DNA of 64,000 nucleotides, taken from the NCBI RefSeq assembly GCF_003719335.1, contig NZ_RIAS01000010.1, positions 186,001 through 250,000 on the forward strand. Direction: 5' to 3'. The first letter of the stretch is position 1. Each line of letters opens with the position of its first letter. A program made the position numbers and the translations under genes. Under the pieces are notes generated by a model. The model saw only the letters and a list, made by a program, of their open reading frames with translations, was not told the DNA's origin and ran no database searches. Shown in pieces: positions 27,958 through 36,394 of the stretch. The DNA is from Paenibacillus amylolyticus. GTDB taxonomy: Bacteria > Bacillota > Bacilli > Paenibacillales > Paenibacillaceae.

Positions 27958-29046
27958 ATGATGAAAAAGAGAGTTCACAAAGGAATTCTAATTGGGCTGG
28001 CATTGGTGTTAACGGGGGTGCTGGCGGCTTGCGGATCAGATAACGGCGGGTCAAGTGCGGCAGGTGCAGCAACAGGAACGGGGACAGATGGGAATAAGGA
28101 AGGCAATAAAGCAGTTGAACTGCTCAATGTCTCCTATGACCCGACAAGGGAACTTTATGAAGAATATAACAAAGCATTTGCCGCCCATTGGCTGAAAGAG
28201 AAAGGCCAGGAAGTGACCATTAAACAATCTCACGGAGGTTCGGGTAAACAGAGCCGTTCCGTCATTGACGGTCTGGACGCAGATGTGGTGACACTGGCAC
28301 TGGGTTACGATATCGATGCGATTGAGGATAAAGGTCTGATTAACGCAGGCTGGCAGGACAAATACGAGCATAACAGCTCGCCGTACACGTCCACAATTGT
28401 GTTCCTGGTGCGCAAGGGCAATCCGAAAGGCATCAAGGACTGGGACGATCTAATCAAAGGAGACACCCAGGTCATTACACCGAACCCGAAGACATCGGGC
28501 GGAGCGCGGTGGAACTATCTGGCGGCATGGGGTTACGCCCTGAAGCATAACAACAACGATGAAGAGAAGGCAAAGCAGTTCGTGGCAGAGTTGTTCAAGC
28601 ATGCGCCTGTGCTGGATTCGGGGGCACGCGGGGCAACGACAACATTTGTGGAACGAGGTATTGGCGATGTTCTGCTGGCTTGGGAGAACGAGGCATTCCT
28701 GTCGGTAAAGGAGCTTGGGCCGGATAAATTCGACATTGTTGTGCCTTCGATCAGCATTTTGGCTGAACCTCCTGTAGCGATCGTGGATAAAAATGTAGAC
28801 AAAAAAGGCACTCGCGACGTGGCGGATGCTTATCTCAAATACCTTTACAGCGAAGAAGGCCAGACGATTGCTGCCGAAAATTACTACCGGCCTACGCTGG
28901 ACAGCGTAAAGGAGAAATTCAAAGATCAGTTTCCGAAGCTGGAGCTGTTTACGTTAAAAGATGTCTTTGGTACTTGGCGGGATACTCAAGCCAAACACTT
29001 TAATGATGGAGGTATCTTCGACCAAATCTACGTGCCGGGCAGCTAA
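27958..29046 (+). CDS. sbp: Sulfate/thiosulfate-binding lipoprotein, 362 aa
   Basis: The substrate-binding component of a CysPTWA-type importer. The start is ATG 27958 behind GGGGGGAG. A lipoprotein signal ends in LAAC, followed by a Gly/Ser-rich linker. The mature part shows [58 protein letters not shown] and [12 protein letters not shown], all standard for sulfate-binding proteins. It is first in an operon with two permeases; no cysA ATPase gene is present in this window, so an ATPase must be supplied from elsewhere. Confidence 0.92.
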   Translation: MMKKRVHKGILIGLALVLTGVLAACGSDNGGSSAAGAATGTGTDGNKEGNKAVELLNVSYDPTRELYEEYNKAFAAHWLKEKGQEVTIKQSHGGSGKQSRSVIDGLDADVVTLALGYDIDAIEDKGLINAGWQDKYEHNSSPYTSTIVFLVRKGNPKGIKDWDDLIKGDTQVITPNPKTSGGARWNYLAAWGYALKHNNNDEEKAKQFVAELFKHAPVLDSGARGATTTFVERGIGDVLLAWENEAFLSVKELGPDKFDIVVPSISILAEPPVAIVDKNVDKKGTRDVADAYLKYLYSEEGQTIAAENYYRPTLDSVKEKFKDQFPKLELFTLKDVFGTWRDTQAKHFNDGGIFDQIYVPGS

Positions 29047-29083
29047 GAATAACGGGGCAACAGCATCAAAAGCGAGTAAAAGA

Positions 29084-29141
29084 GATCAATCAAAGCAAAC
29101 TGATCAAAACAACCAATCAAAGCAAACCAGTCAAAGCACAC
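29084..29141 (+). repeat. Degenerate ATCAAAGCAAAC repeats
   Basis: In the gap between the binding protein and the first permease, AATCAAAGCAAAC/CAGTCAAAGCACAC words recur four times in about 58 bp. Purpose unknown; the sequence would be unstructured A-rich RNA between two operon genes. Confidence 0.5.
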
Positions 29142-29199
29142 ATTGGGCTGTACGCGGCCAACCAGCCCGACCGGCTGACGGCAGAGAGGATGAATAGGC

Positions 29200-30039
29200 A
29201 TGAGCAAGGTTATCGCAGCCCGGGGAAGGCGGACGCTGCCGGGATTCGGATTAACGATGGGGTACAGCGTGTTATACCTGAGTCTGGTGGTGCTGATTCC
29301 GCTGACGGCACTGTTATTTAACTCCACGGGATTAACCTGGGCAACGATGGTGGAGGTGGCTACCAATCCTAGGGTGCTGGCTTCGTTCCGGGTCAGTTTC
29401 TTGACAGCTGGTGCGGCGGCGCTAATCGATTTGTTTCTGGGCCTGCTCCTGGCCTGGGTGCTGGTTCGGTATGAATTCCCTGGTAAGAGATTGTTCGATG
29501 CGGTGATTGATCTTCCATTTGCGCTGCCCACGGCCGTAGCCGGGGTGGCCCTGACGGCGATCTATGCCGGAAATGGATGGATCGGACAATTTGTAGAACC
29601 GCTCGGCATCAAGCTGGCATACTCTCAAGTGGGGATTACACTCGCACTTATGTTCATCGGCATCCCTTTTGTCGTGCGTACAGTGCAGCCGGTGCTGGAA
29701 GAGCTGGAAGCTGAGGTGGAAGAAGCAGCGGCGACGCTGGGGGCAGGGCGATGGCGGATATTCCGTGCCGTTTTGCTGCCGGATTTAATCCCACCGCTGC
29801 TAACGGGTTTTGCGCTAGCTTTTGCGAGGGGCATAGGTGAGTATGGTTCGGTTGTATTTATTTCAGGCAATATGCCGATGAAAACGGAAATCGCGCCGCT
29901 GCTCATCATGTCCAAGCTGGAGCAGTTTGATTATGCAGGAGCTACAGCCGTAGCCTTGCTGCTTTTGTTGATCTCGTTTATCTTGCTGCTCATCATCAAT
30001 TCCCTGCAACGCTGGAGTCGGAAGGCAGGGAGGGTGTGA
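29200..30039 (+). CDS. cysT: Sulfate ABC transporter permease CysT, 279 aa
   Basis: An inner-membrane permease with six membrane segments, starting near residues 20-43 ([19 protein letters not shown]). The EAA-type loop is [21 protein letters not shown] (read in two parts), the contact site for the ATPase. [19 protein letters not shown] is a CysT/CysW family mark. ATG 29200 is preceded by GAGAGGATGAATAGGC. It forms a heterodimer with CysW downstream. Confidence 0.92.
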   Translation: MSKVIAARGRRTLPGFGLTMGYSVLYLSLVVLIPLTALLFNSTGLTWATMVEVATNPRVLASFRVSFLTAGAAALIDLFLGLLLAWVLVRYEFPGKRLFDAVIDLPFALPTAVAGVALTAIYAGNGWIGQFVEPLGIKLAYSQVGITLALMFIGIPFVVRTVQPVLEELEAEVEEAAATLGAGRWRIFRAVLLPDLIPPLLTGFALAFARGIGEYGSVVFISGNMPMKTEIAPLLIMSKLEQFDYAGATAVALLLLLISFILLLIINSLQRWSRKAGRV

Positions 30040-30174
30040 TCGGAGCAATAGGAGAGCCAGAAGAGTGCCTGATCACTTCACATTCTGTCCGTGCGGCTTG
30101 CCCATTCGTGGCGGCCCGGATGGATTTACATTGCCACAACGTGGCGCACTCACCAAACCGAAGGAGGTGTAAGT

Positions 30175-31053
30175 ATGGCGGGTTCTGTCCCTCTTAGTTC
30201 TGTCTCACCCGTAAAAACCAGCCGAAGTACAAATCGCGCCACAACAGAAGCGCCTTGGGTAAAATGGCTGCTGATCGGACTTGCGAGTCTCGTCCTGATC
30301 TGGTTGCTGATCCTGCCGCTGTTTATCGTGCTTATGGAAGCGTTGAAGCAAGGCTGGGGGGTCTATATCGCTGCACTGACGGAACCGGATGCCTGGTCTG
30401 CACTGAAGCTGACGTTGCTGGTTGCCGCAATAACCGTTCCGCTCAACACGATCTTTGGCGTGGCAGCGGCTTGGGTCATCACCAAGTTCCAATTCAAAGG
30501 TAAAGGATTGCTCATCACACTGATCGATCTTCCCTTTTCCATCTCGCCTGTCGTTGGCGGTTTGATCTTTGTACTGGTGTTTGGCTCAAACGGATGGTTT
30601 GGCCCCTGGCTTGCCGAGCATGATATCAAAATCATTTTTGCACTGCCGGGAATCGTGATTGCGACGTTATTTATCACCTTTCCTTTTGTGGCGAGAGAGT
30701 TGATTCCACTGATGGAGGATCAAGGCACGCGAGAAGAAGAAGCGGCTGTAACACTTGGAGCCTCCGGGTGGCGCATCTTCTGGAGCGTGACACTACCCAA
30801 TATTAAATGGGGACTTCTCTACGGAATTATCCTGTGTAATGCACGTGCTATGGGTGAGTTTGGAGCAGTGTCGGTTGTATCCGGACACATTCGTGGAGAA
30901 ACCAATACCTTGCCGCTTCACGTAGAGATTTTGTATAACGAATATCAGTTTTCCGCCTCATTTGCCGTTGCTTCGCTACTGTTAATCTTGGCTTTAGCTA
31001 CGTTGCTGCTCAAGAGCTGGCTTGGTCATAAAGCTGTTTCGGAAAAGGCATAG
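30175..31053 (+). CDS. cysW: Sulfate ABC transporter permease CysW, 292 aa
   Basis: The start is ATG 30175 with AAGGAGGT six bases upstream; the longer frame from 30091 has no site. A polar N-terminus of about 25 residues is followed by six membrane segments. The ATPase-contact loop reads EEEAAVTLGASGWRIFWSV. ARAMGEFGAVSVVSGHIRG is diagnostic of CysW. With CysT it forms the sulfate channel. Confidence 0.92.
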   Translation: MAGSVPLSSVSPVKTSRSTNRATTEAPWVKWLLIGLASLVLIWLLILPLFIVLMEALKQGWGVYIAALTEPDAWSALKLTLLVAAITVPLNTIFGVAAAWVITKFQFKGKGLLITLIDLPFSISPVVGGLIFVLVFGSNGWFGPWLAEHDIKIIFALPGIVIATLFITFPFVARELIPLMEDQGTREEEAAVTLGASGWRIFWSVTLPNIKWGLLYGIILCNARAMGEFGAVSVVSGHIRGETNTLPLHVEILYNEYQFSASFAVASLLLILALATLLLKSWLGHKAVSEKA

Positions 31054-31072
31054 TGTTGCATCAAAATATCAA

Positions 31073-31101
31073 TTGACAGCTGCTGGAAGCCCTGATATTG
31101 T
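31073..31101 (+). promoter_or_regulatory. Promoter of yezD
   Basis: TTGACA (31073-31078), 17-bp spacer, TATTGT (31096-31101). Downstream, AACC-AAGTATATA-GGTT forms a short inverted repeat that could be a regulator site. The promoter suggests yezD can be expressed apart from the transporter genes. Confidence 0.6.
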
Positions 31102-31211
31102 ATAAACCAAGTATATAGGTTGGATAAGGATGAATTATAATTCAACCTTTGAAACACAGGTGCGTACAGGATTAATAACGGGTGATCACCCGAGAAGAGG
31201 AGGCGGCTCAA

Positions 31212-31445
31212 GTGGCTAAGCCGTTAAAAGTGGATGAGGTATGGTTAAACCGAATTGCCGGGCAGCTGGATGACATGGAATTTGGTTCTTTGCACATCGT
31301 GGTACATGAGGGACAAATTGTGCAGATGGAGCGAACCGAGCGTAAGCGTTTTGAAAATACGTCCTCAGGCAGCGCCTCCAAATCCGGGGCTAGAAGCAGC
31401 TCCGCCCGTTCCGTTCGTGGATCAAACGCGAGTGCGAAAGGGTAA
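31212..31445 (+). CDS. yezD: YezD-family (DUF2292) small protein, 77 aa
   Basis: The start chosen is GTG 31212, eight bases after GAGGAGG; GTG 31182 would add ten residues. The conserved core VWLNRIAGQLDDMEFGSLHIVVHEGQ (in parts), followed by IVQMERTERKRF, matches YezD/DUF2292. The last 30 residues are Ser/Ala/Gly/Arg-rich and unlike the family. YezD proteins are commonly found beside sulfate-assimilation genes, as here, but their function is not established. Confidence 0.8.
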   Translation: MAKPLKVDEVWLNRIAGQLDDMEFGSLHIVVHEGQIVQMERTERKRFENTSSGSASKSGARSSSARSVRGSNASAKG

Positions 31446-31500
31446 TAGTCGTTCTTCCTAAGAAAATCCTGTGTTACATGCTTGATTCGGAAAATAAACA

Positions 31501-31543
31501 GGCTGTCCCTATCGTCGTGATGACATAGGGACAGCCATTTTTG
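31501..31543 (+). terminator. Terminator of the sulfate/yezD region
   Basis: GGCTGTCCCTAT (31501-31512) pairs exactly with ATAGGGACAGCC (31525-31536), followed by ATTTTT. Confidence 0.88.
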
Positions 31544-31584
31544 TGTGCATATGGAGGCTGGGCTTTTCACTTCGAGCCTGTGAA

Positions 31585-32505
31585 CTAGTCGGATGCCGAT
31601 ACAGATCTGCGAGGTGTCACAGGGGAGTGAGTATCCTCTACTGCAGCCTCATTTCCTGGTGTAGCCATACTGCTATAGCTACTGTTCTCATCTATTTCTG
31701 CGTGTCCGGCATATGGGCGTTCACTGCGGGAGCGTGATCCGGTTAACCCGAATCCGGAAACAAACAGAATAAGCTGCAGAGCAAGGGCATAAGGTGCCGC
31801 CGCAAGTCCGATCAGATGAAGCAAAGAGCAGAGTGCGATCAAGAGGGATAGCCATTTGACCAGTGCTCCTGAAGTGCCACGCTTTGGACTGGACCAAAGC
31901 AGATAACCGTATAGTATCGTAAGCATGAGGGAAATGGCCTGAAACCACGGCAACAGGTTATCCCAGGAATCTACGGACGTACTAGCGATACGCTTTGTGT
32001 AGAACAAGTTTCCGATTAAAAGTGCCGTGGCTGCGAGTGCAGCAGGTTCGGCGGCAGGCCTGAGAATGGCCCAGATCACACGGCCCCAGTGCAACGAATA
32101 TGTATTTCGGCTGAGTTCATCCGATAGTGCAGTGCACTCCCGTTCAAGTGCTTTACCCATCAGAGCAAGCCTGGCGGCATCTTCATTTTTAACGCAGTCA
32201 CGAATCTGATCCTGAAGCTGCGGGGAGAGGCATGAGGCCGTTTTGCAGGCTTGCATCGCTTGTAACAACTCATGATGTTCCTGCGCGGTAGCTTCATATT
32301 TTCGTTGTTCCCAAATGGTAAGTAGTCCCAAAAGGCCTGTGCTTATGTATAATGTATCTCGTATCCTCTGCATATGCCTTTCATGGCTGCGCCGAATTTC
32401 TGTGGCGGACCATAGATAAGTTGCCAGAAGCAAAGCAGCAACACCAAGCAGTATAAACGTAGCATCGGGATGTGATAACAGGTTATCCAACCAACGTTGA
32501 AACAC
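31585..32505 (-). CDS. Unrecognised multi-pass membrane protein, 306 aa
   Basis: The GTG start at 32505 has GGAGG seven bases upstream. Membrane segments are predicted near 15-33, 50-62, 147-165, 183-203 and two more between 213 and 253. A cytoplasmic or external helical region (residues 65-135) contains three Cys (ACKTASC, DCVKN). The C-terminal 50 residues are polar and Ser-rich. I do not recognise a family. It is convergent with yezD and divergent from the Imm11-like array. Confidence 0.6.
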   Translation of the reverse strand: MFQRWLDNLLSHPDATFILLGVAALLLATYLWSATEIRRSHERHMQRIRDTLYISTGLLGLLTIWEQRKYEATAQEHHELLQAMQACKTASCLSPQLQDQIRDCVKNEDAARLALMGKALERECTALSDELSRNTYSLHWGRVIWAILRPAAEPAALAATALLIGNLFYTKRIASTSVDSWDNLLPWFQAISLMLTILYGYLLWSSPKRGTSGALVKWLSLLIALCSLLHLIGLAAAPYALALQLILFVSGFGLTGSRSRSERPYAGHAEIDENSSYSSMATPGNEAAVEDTHSPVTPRRSVSASD

Positions 32506-32639
32506 GATATTTCCTCCTTTACAACCAACTTGACGTATCTGAACACGCTTTACGCAAGCCTTCTCTCACTATTACACAGGAAGTAGATGAATTCAAGCAG
32601 TTGAATCATTGGATCAAGAAAAAATGAGGAGGGGATTTT

Positions 32640-33449
32640 TTGAAGTTATATGAACTAAGACATAAAGATAGTTGTATGGAGTTGCAGATTTTAGATTGGG
32701 ATCACGAGTTGGCTTCAAGATTTAGCGGGGATATAAAAGGTGGAATCTGGACTCCAACTACTGTGAAAACATTGTACAAAAAAAGACATAGTGACTTTCC
32801 TAGCTTGATTATAGGGAAACCAATTATAAATGGAAACGTTAAAACTGTGCTTGAATCCTACATCTCCAAGGAAGTAGAGATTCTCCCTTTAAAGCATAAT
32901 GAACTAGAATTATATGTAATAAATGTTACAAATGTATTGGACTGCGTGGATTGGAATCGTTCCGATATAAGGAGGAAAAGAGACGGATCATGGGCAGGGT
33001 TTGATAACATAGTGTTTGATTTTATTAAAATCCCAGCGGATACATATATGTTTAAAATAAAAGAGACCGCCACCGTAGAGGTGTTCGTTACCGATCTATT
33101 CAAACAAGTGGTGGAAGAACATAAATTCAAAGGTTTGAATTTCAACGTAGTATATGACTCCGAGTTTACCCAAGAGAAGGAAGACGAACAACAACGATTG
33201 TATGAGCAAGCACTTGAATCGATCGAACAAAACAAAGGAAAAGAGTATGCCTATGAGGATGCCCGTGAACTTGTGGACCAGGGAAAAACGATGATTAGCG
33301 GGCGATGGAAAATGAAGCTGGATGATCAAGGGCAATTTTGGCTGGGTGAGTTGCTGAAAGATTTGTCCTATCAATGGATGATGCCAACGTATATTCCACC
33401 AGTGTTGTTATTGGAATCTTGGCATGAATCTAATCTTCTGGAACAATGA
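32640..33449 (+). CDS. Imm11-like (DUF1629-like) protein 1 of 3, 269 aa
   Basis: The start is TTG 32640 after AGGAGGGG. The N-terminal two thirds (residues about 1-165) carry KTLYKKRHSDFPSLIIGKPI, EILPLKHNELELYVINVTNV and LDCVDWNRSDI, resembling the DUF1629/Imm11 pattern (a mid-protein LPL..YYxLNV..xLDCxD). The last 75 residues are a charged helical module almost identical to those of the next two genes. Base composition is AT-rich compared with neighbours, suggesting transfer. In the family, Imm11 proteins neutralise secreted polymorphic toxins; no toxin is visible here. Family call is tentative. Confidence 0.65.
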   Translation: MKLYELRHKDSCMELQILDWDHELASRFSGDIKGGIWTPTTVKTLYKKRHSDFPSLIIGKPIINGNVKTVLESYISKEVEILPLKHNELELYVINVTNVLDCVDWNRSDIRRKRDGSWAGFDNIVFDFIKIPADTYMFKIKETATVEVFVTDLFKQVVEEHKFKGLNFNVVYDSEFTQEKEDEQQRLYEQALESIEQNKGKEYAYEDARELVDQGKTMISGRWKMKLDDQGQFWLGELLKDLSYQWMMPTYIPPVLLLESWHESNLLEQ

Positions 33450-35241
33450 ACATGTGAAATTAACCTATTTCTATGCTCCTACCCTATAGAATTGAGTGTG
33501 TGCGTAAGGGGTTACTCGAAGGAAGATTAGAATTGGGGATTAGGTAATTTATTAGCGAGGTGGACAATATAAAAGTTTATAAATTTACAAATGATCAAAA
33601 ATCGAAATTATTAGCAGCAGTCGATAATGATGATCACCCAATTAATAGTGATTTTCATGGTGAATCTAAGTTAACGGAATGGACCAGTATAAATTTAGAA
33701 ACTCTCTACAAAAGAACGTATAATGATTTTCCTGATTATGTTATTGGTAAGCCTATAATCTCAAAAAGAGTGAAAGAGGCGATGGACAAAGATCAATTAT
33801 TAGAAGGTGAAGTGGAGTTTCTACCTTTAACAAATGATAATGAAGAATTGTTTATGCTCAATGTCGTTAATGTTTTGGATTGTGTTGATTATAACCGTTC
33901 TGAGATTGGGAGATTTAAAGACGGATCATGGGCCCGTTTTAACAAGCTTGTATTTGATCCTGCCAAAATACCTCATGGAACGTGTATGTTTAAGATTAAG
34001 GAAACTCCAGGTGTACAGGTTTTTGTTACTGAAAAGTTTAAACAATGGGTTGAGGAGCATAAATTCAAAGGACTTAGTTTTTCCCAAGTGTATGATGCTG
34101 ACTTTACTGAGGAAATGGAAGCGGAGCAGCAGCGAATATATGATGCTGCACTTGAATTGATAGAACAAAACAAAGGAAAAGAGTATGCCTATGAGGATGC
34201 ACGTGAACTTGTGGATCAGGGAAAAACGATGATCAGCGGGCGATGGAAAATGAAGCTGGATGATCAGGGAAGATTTTGGCTGGGTGAGTTGCTGAGAGAT
34301 TTGTCCTATCAATGGATAATGCCAATGTACATTCCACCAGTCTTGTTATTGGAATCCTGGCATGAGGCTGATCTTCTGGAACAATAAGCACGTGAAATTA
34401 ACCTATTACTATGCCCCTACCCTATAGAAATGTTAGAAAGAAGATGAGGATACTGAAAGTCTACAAACTGAGTGGCCATCAGAAAAGTATGGATATAAAT
34501 TTAGAAAATTCAGAGCACCTGCTTAATTCTGATTTTAATGGTAGCCCGTTAAAAGAGCTTTGGGAACCAGTTAAGGTAGTCACGTTAAAAAAAAGAGTTT
34601 ATCATGACTTCCCGGATTTTACGCTAGGAAAACTCATTGTGACAGGTGAAGTAAGAGATGCATTGGTTTCTTTGTTACAGTCACATGTAGAGTTTCTTGA
34701 ATTGTTGCATGACAGCTTGGATCTATACGCTGTTAATGTGGTCACTATCCTTGATTGTGTGGATTGGAAACGTTCGGATGTGATGTATACCTCTAGGGGG
34801 CGTTTCTCCAGGTTCAATAAAATATTCTTCGATGTATCTAAAATACGAAACGGGACAGCGATTTTTAAGCTGAAGGAAACCGCATCTCACCAAATTTATG
34901 TAACAGAAGAATTTAAAGAATTAGTGAATCAGCATAAGTTTAAAGGGCTTGATTTTACGCTAATTTTTGACTCCGAATTTACCCAAGAGAAGGAAGATGA
35001 GCAGCAACGATTGTATGATGCTGCACTTGAATTGATAGAACAAAACAAAGGAAAAGAGTATGCCTATGAGGATGCCCGTGAACTTGTGGATCAGGGAAAA
35101 ACGATGATCAGCGGGCGATGGAAAATGAAGCTGGATGATCAAGGGCAATTTTGGCTGGGTGAGTTGCTGAAAGATTTGTCCTATCAATGGATGATGCCAA
35201 CGTATATTCCACCAGTGTTGTTATTCGAATCTTGGCATGAG
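33225..35241 (+). repeat. Three copies of a 204-bp 3' coding module
   Basis: Near-identical blocks at 33225-33428, 34163-34366 and 35038-35241 encode the shared segment from EQNKGKEYAYEDAREL to LLxESWHE. Copies 1 and 3 differ at four bases by eye. Immediately 5' of each block identity falls sharply. This pattern points to gene conversion or strong constraint on the end module. Confidence 0.8.
33560..34387 (+). CDS. Imm11-like (DUF1629-like) protein 2 of 3, 275 aa
   Basis: The start is GTG 33560, supported by alignment of its opening (NIKVYKF) with copy 3 (ILKVYKL); the ribosome site is weak. It shows the same core motifs as copy 1: LYKRTYNDFPDYVIGKPI, LFMLNVVNVLDCVDYNRSEI, MFKIKET. The 3' module (34163-34366) matches copy 1 at nearly every base, whereas the 5' two thirds are only related at protein level. 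About 45 bp after the stop (GTGAAATTAACCTATT and on) also repeat what follows copy 1. It probably arose by tandem duplication. Confidence 0.65.
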   Translation: MDNIKVYKFTNDQKSKLLAAVDNDDHPINSDFHGESKLTEWTSINLETLYKRTYNDFPDYVIGKPIISKRVKEAMDKDQLLEGEVEFLPLTNDNEELFMLNVVNVLDCVDYNRSEIGRFKDGSWARFNKLVFDPAKIPHGTCMFKIKETPGVQVFVTEKFKQWVEEHKFKGLSFSQVYDADFTEEMEAEQQRIYDAALELIEQNKGKEYAYEDARELVDQGKTMISGRWKMKLDDQGRFWLGELLRDLSYQWIMPMYIPPVLLLESWHEADLLEQ

Positions 35242-35274
35242 GTCAAGTCATCAGAAAAATGTCATAGGTTATGA
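34444..35274 (+). CDS. Imm11-like (DUF1629-like) protein 3 of 3, 276 aa
   Basis: ATG 34444 is preferred because the protein then begins MRILKVYKLSG like copy 2; an in-frame ATG at 34411 lies inside the duplicated 3' flank of copy 2 and is probably not used. Core motifs are LKKRVYHDFPDFTLGKLIV, LDLYAVNVVTILDCVDWKR and IFKLKETASHQIYV. The C-terminal module (35038-35241) differs from copy 1 at only four positions. The tail differs (VKSSEKCHRL). Three specificities with a shared end module suit an immunity array; function is inferred. Confidence 0.65.
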   Translation: MRILKVYKLSGHQKSMDINLENSEHLLNSDFNGSPLKELWEPVKVVTLKKRVYHDFPDFTLGKLIVTGEVRDALVSLLQSHVEFLELLHDSLDLYAVNVVTILDCVDWKRSDVMYTSRGRFSRFNKIFFDVSKIRNGTAIFKLKETASHQIYVTEEFKELVNQHKFKGLDFTLIFDSEFTQEKEDEQQRLYDAALELIEQNKGKEYAYEDARELVDQGKTMISGRWKMKLDDQGQFWLGELLKDLSYQWMMPTYIPPVLLFESWHEVKSSEKCHRL

Positions 35275-35342
35275 AGGAATTAAAAGCTAGGATTTAGAAT
35301 TAATTCTGGTTATAGAGATTCTAACAGGAAGGGGAGCATTGG

Positions 35343-35756
35343 ATGGATGAGGTAAAAATTGAACATGCACCGCCGGCTGCGGTTGAATATTTGGCATTGC
35401 GGCAGATTGCCGGACTGAGTCCGATGAGCCGGGAGGGGGCTGAGATTGGGCTGCCGCGCAGCTTATTTGCGGTATGTTTGCGAGAAGCTGATGTTCTCAT
35501 CGGGATGGGACGTGTCATTGGGGATGGTGGTTGTTTTTTTCAAGTGGTCGATATTGCAGTGCATCCTGATCTTCAAGGGAAGGGATACGGGAAACTGATT
35601 ATGATCGAAATTATGAACTATTTGCGTGAAGCCGTGCCTGCGCGGGGGTTGGTCAGCCTGCTGGCCGATGTGCCTGCGGATCGTCTGTATGCTCAATTTG
35701 GTTTTGAATATACGAGCCCGAAATCAGAAGGCATGTGGTGGAGACAGGGAGAGTAA
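35343..35756 (+). CDS. GNAT-family acetyltransferase, 137 aa
   Basis: The start is ATG 35343 after AGGAAGGGGAGC. The GNAT core is complete: substrate-side GMGRVIGDGGCFFQVVDIAV, the acetyl-CoA loop HPDLQGKGYGKLIM (Q/R-x-x-G-x-G/A), and the C-terminal YAQFGFEYTSPKSEGMWW typical of small GNATs annotated as amino-group N-acetyltransferases. Substrate unknown. It follows the Imm11-like array in the same direction but returns to the host-like base composition; a terminator follows. Confidence 0.88.
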   Translation: MDEVKIEHAPPAAVEYLALRQIAGLSPMSREGAEIGLPRSLFAVCLREADVLIGMGRVIGDGGCFFQVVDIAVHPDLQGKGYGKLIMIEIMNYLREAVPARGLVSLLADVPADRLYAQFGFEYTSPKSEGMWWRQGE

Positions 35757-35811
35757 AGTTTTAACCGGAACCTAACAACAAAAAGCCGATGTCATAAAAA
35801 TAACGACCATA

Positions 35812-35837
35812 GACCTTTGGGAAACCAAAGGTTTTTT
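35812..35837 (+). terminator. Terminator after GNAT gene
   Basis: ACCTTTGG (35813-35820), GAAA loop, CCAAAGGT (35825-35832), then T5. Confidence 0.88.
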
Positions 35838-35852
35838 GCTTTACAACCATAT

Positions 35853-35872
35853 TTTTACATGATAATGTAAAA
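35853..35872 (+). promoter_or_regulatory. Palindrome upstream of the RHH gene
   Basis: TTTTACAT-GATA-ATGTAAAA is a perfect palindromic pair. It lies in an AT-rich leader that also has AATTTACGATTTACGAATTAC direct repeats. RHH proteins bind such sites, so it may be the operator for the following RHH-MFS pair. Confidence 0.45.
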
Positions 35873-36010
35873 TAAATACAATTTACGATTTACGAATTAC
35901 AAATTATAAATTCTGAATACAAGTTCAACTACTTAAACTAGGTTATACAAATCTAACGAATGATCTTTTTGTGACCTATGCCAGCAATTCACAATGAGAA
36001 TGGAGGAAAT

Positions 36011-36394
36011 ATGTTGAACAAAAATCAAAAAATACAGTTCAATCAAATGGTCGAGCGATCGATGGAGCAGGCCGCTAAAAATCTTTCAGGCACCAAGGGG
36101 GTGGTTTCTGTTCGATTAAGTCAGGATGAGATTGATGTGATCGACCAAATGGTGTTTCTGGAACTCGCCAAAAACCGCTCGGATGCGACTGCGATGCTGA
36201 TTCGGGAAGGAATTCGCACTCACCAGACGCTGTTTCACGAGATGCAGGAGTACACGGCAGAACTGGAACAAGTCAAAGCCAAAATGCAACGCAGAATACA
36301 AGAATCGGGTCTGGTTGCTCGATTAAAACAAGCGGATGAACGTGGAGAGATTCCGATCGGAGGCGATGGAAATGAACCAGAAAACAACGAATAA
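36011..36394 (+). CDS. Ribbon-helix-helix regulator-like protein, 127 aa
   Basis: The start is ATG 36011 with GGAGG; ATG 35978 lacks a site. Residues 28-70 form a ribbon-helix-helix fold: a beta strand VVSVRLSQDEIDVI, then a helix pair MVFLELAKNRSDATAMLIREGI, as in CopG/Arc proteins. The C-terminal 55 residues are a predicted coiled coil (EYTAELEQVKAKMQRRIQ). It overlaps the MFS gene by 23 bp, so it is most likely the local repressor of the exporter and perhaps of the lanthipeptide genes beyond. Confidence 0.75.
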   Translation: MLNKNQKIQFNQMVERSMEQAAKNLSGTKGVVSVRLSQDEIDVIDQMVFLELAKNRSDATAMLIREGIRTHQTLFHEMQEYTAELEQVKAKMQRRIQESGLVARLKQADERGEIPIGGDGNEPENNE

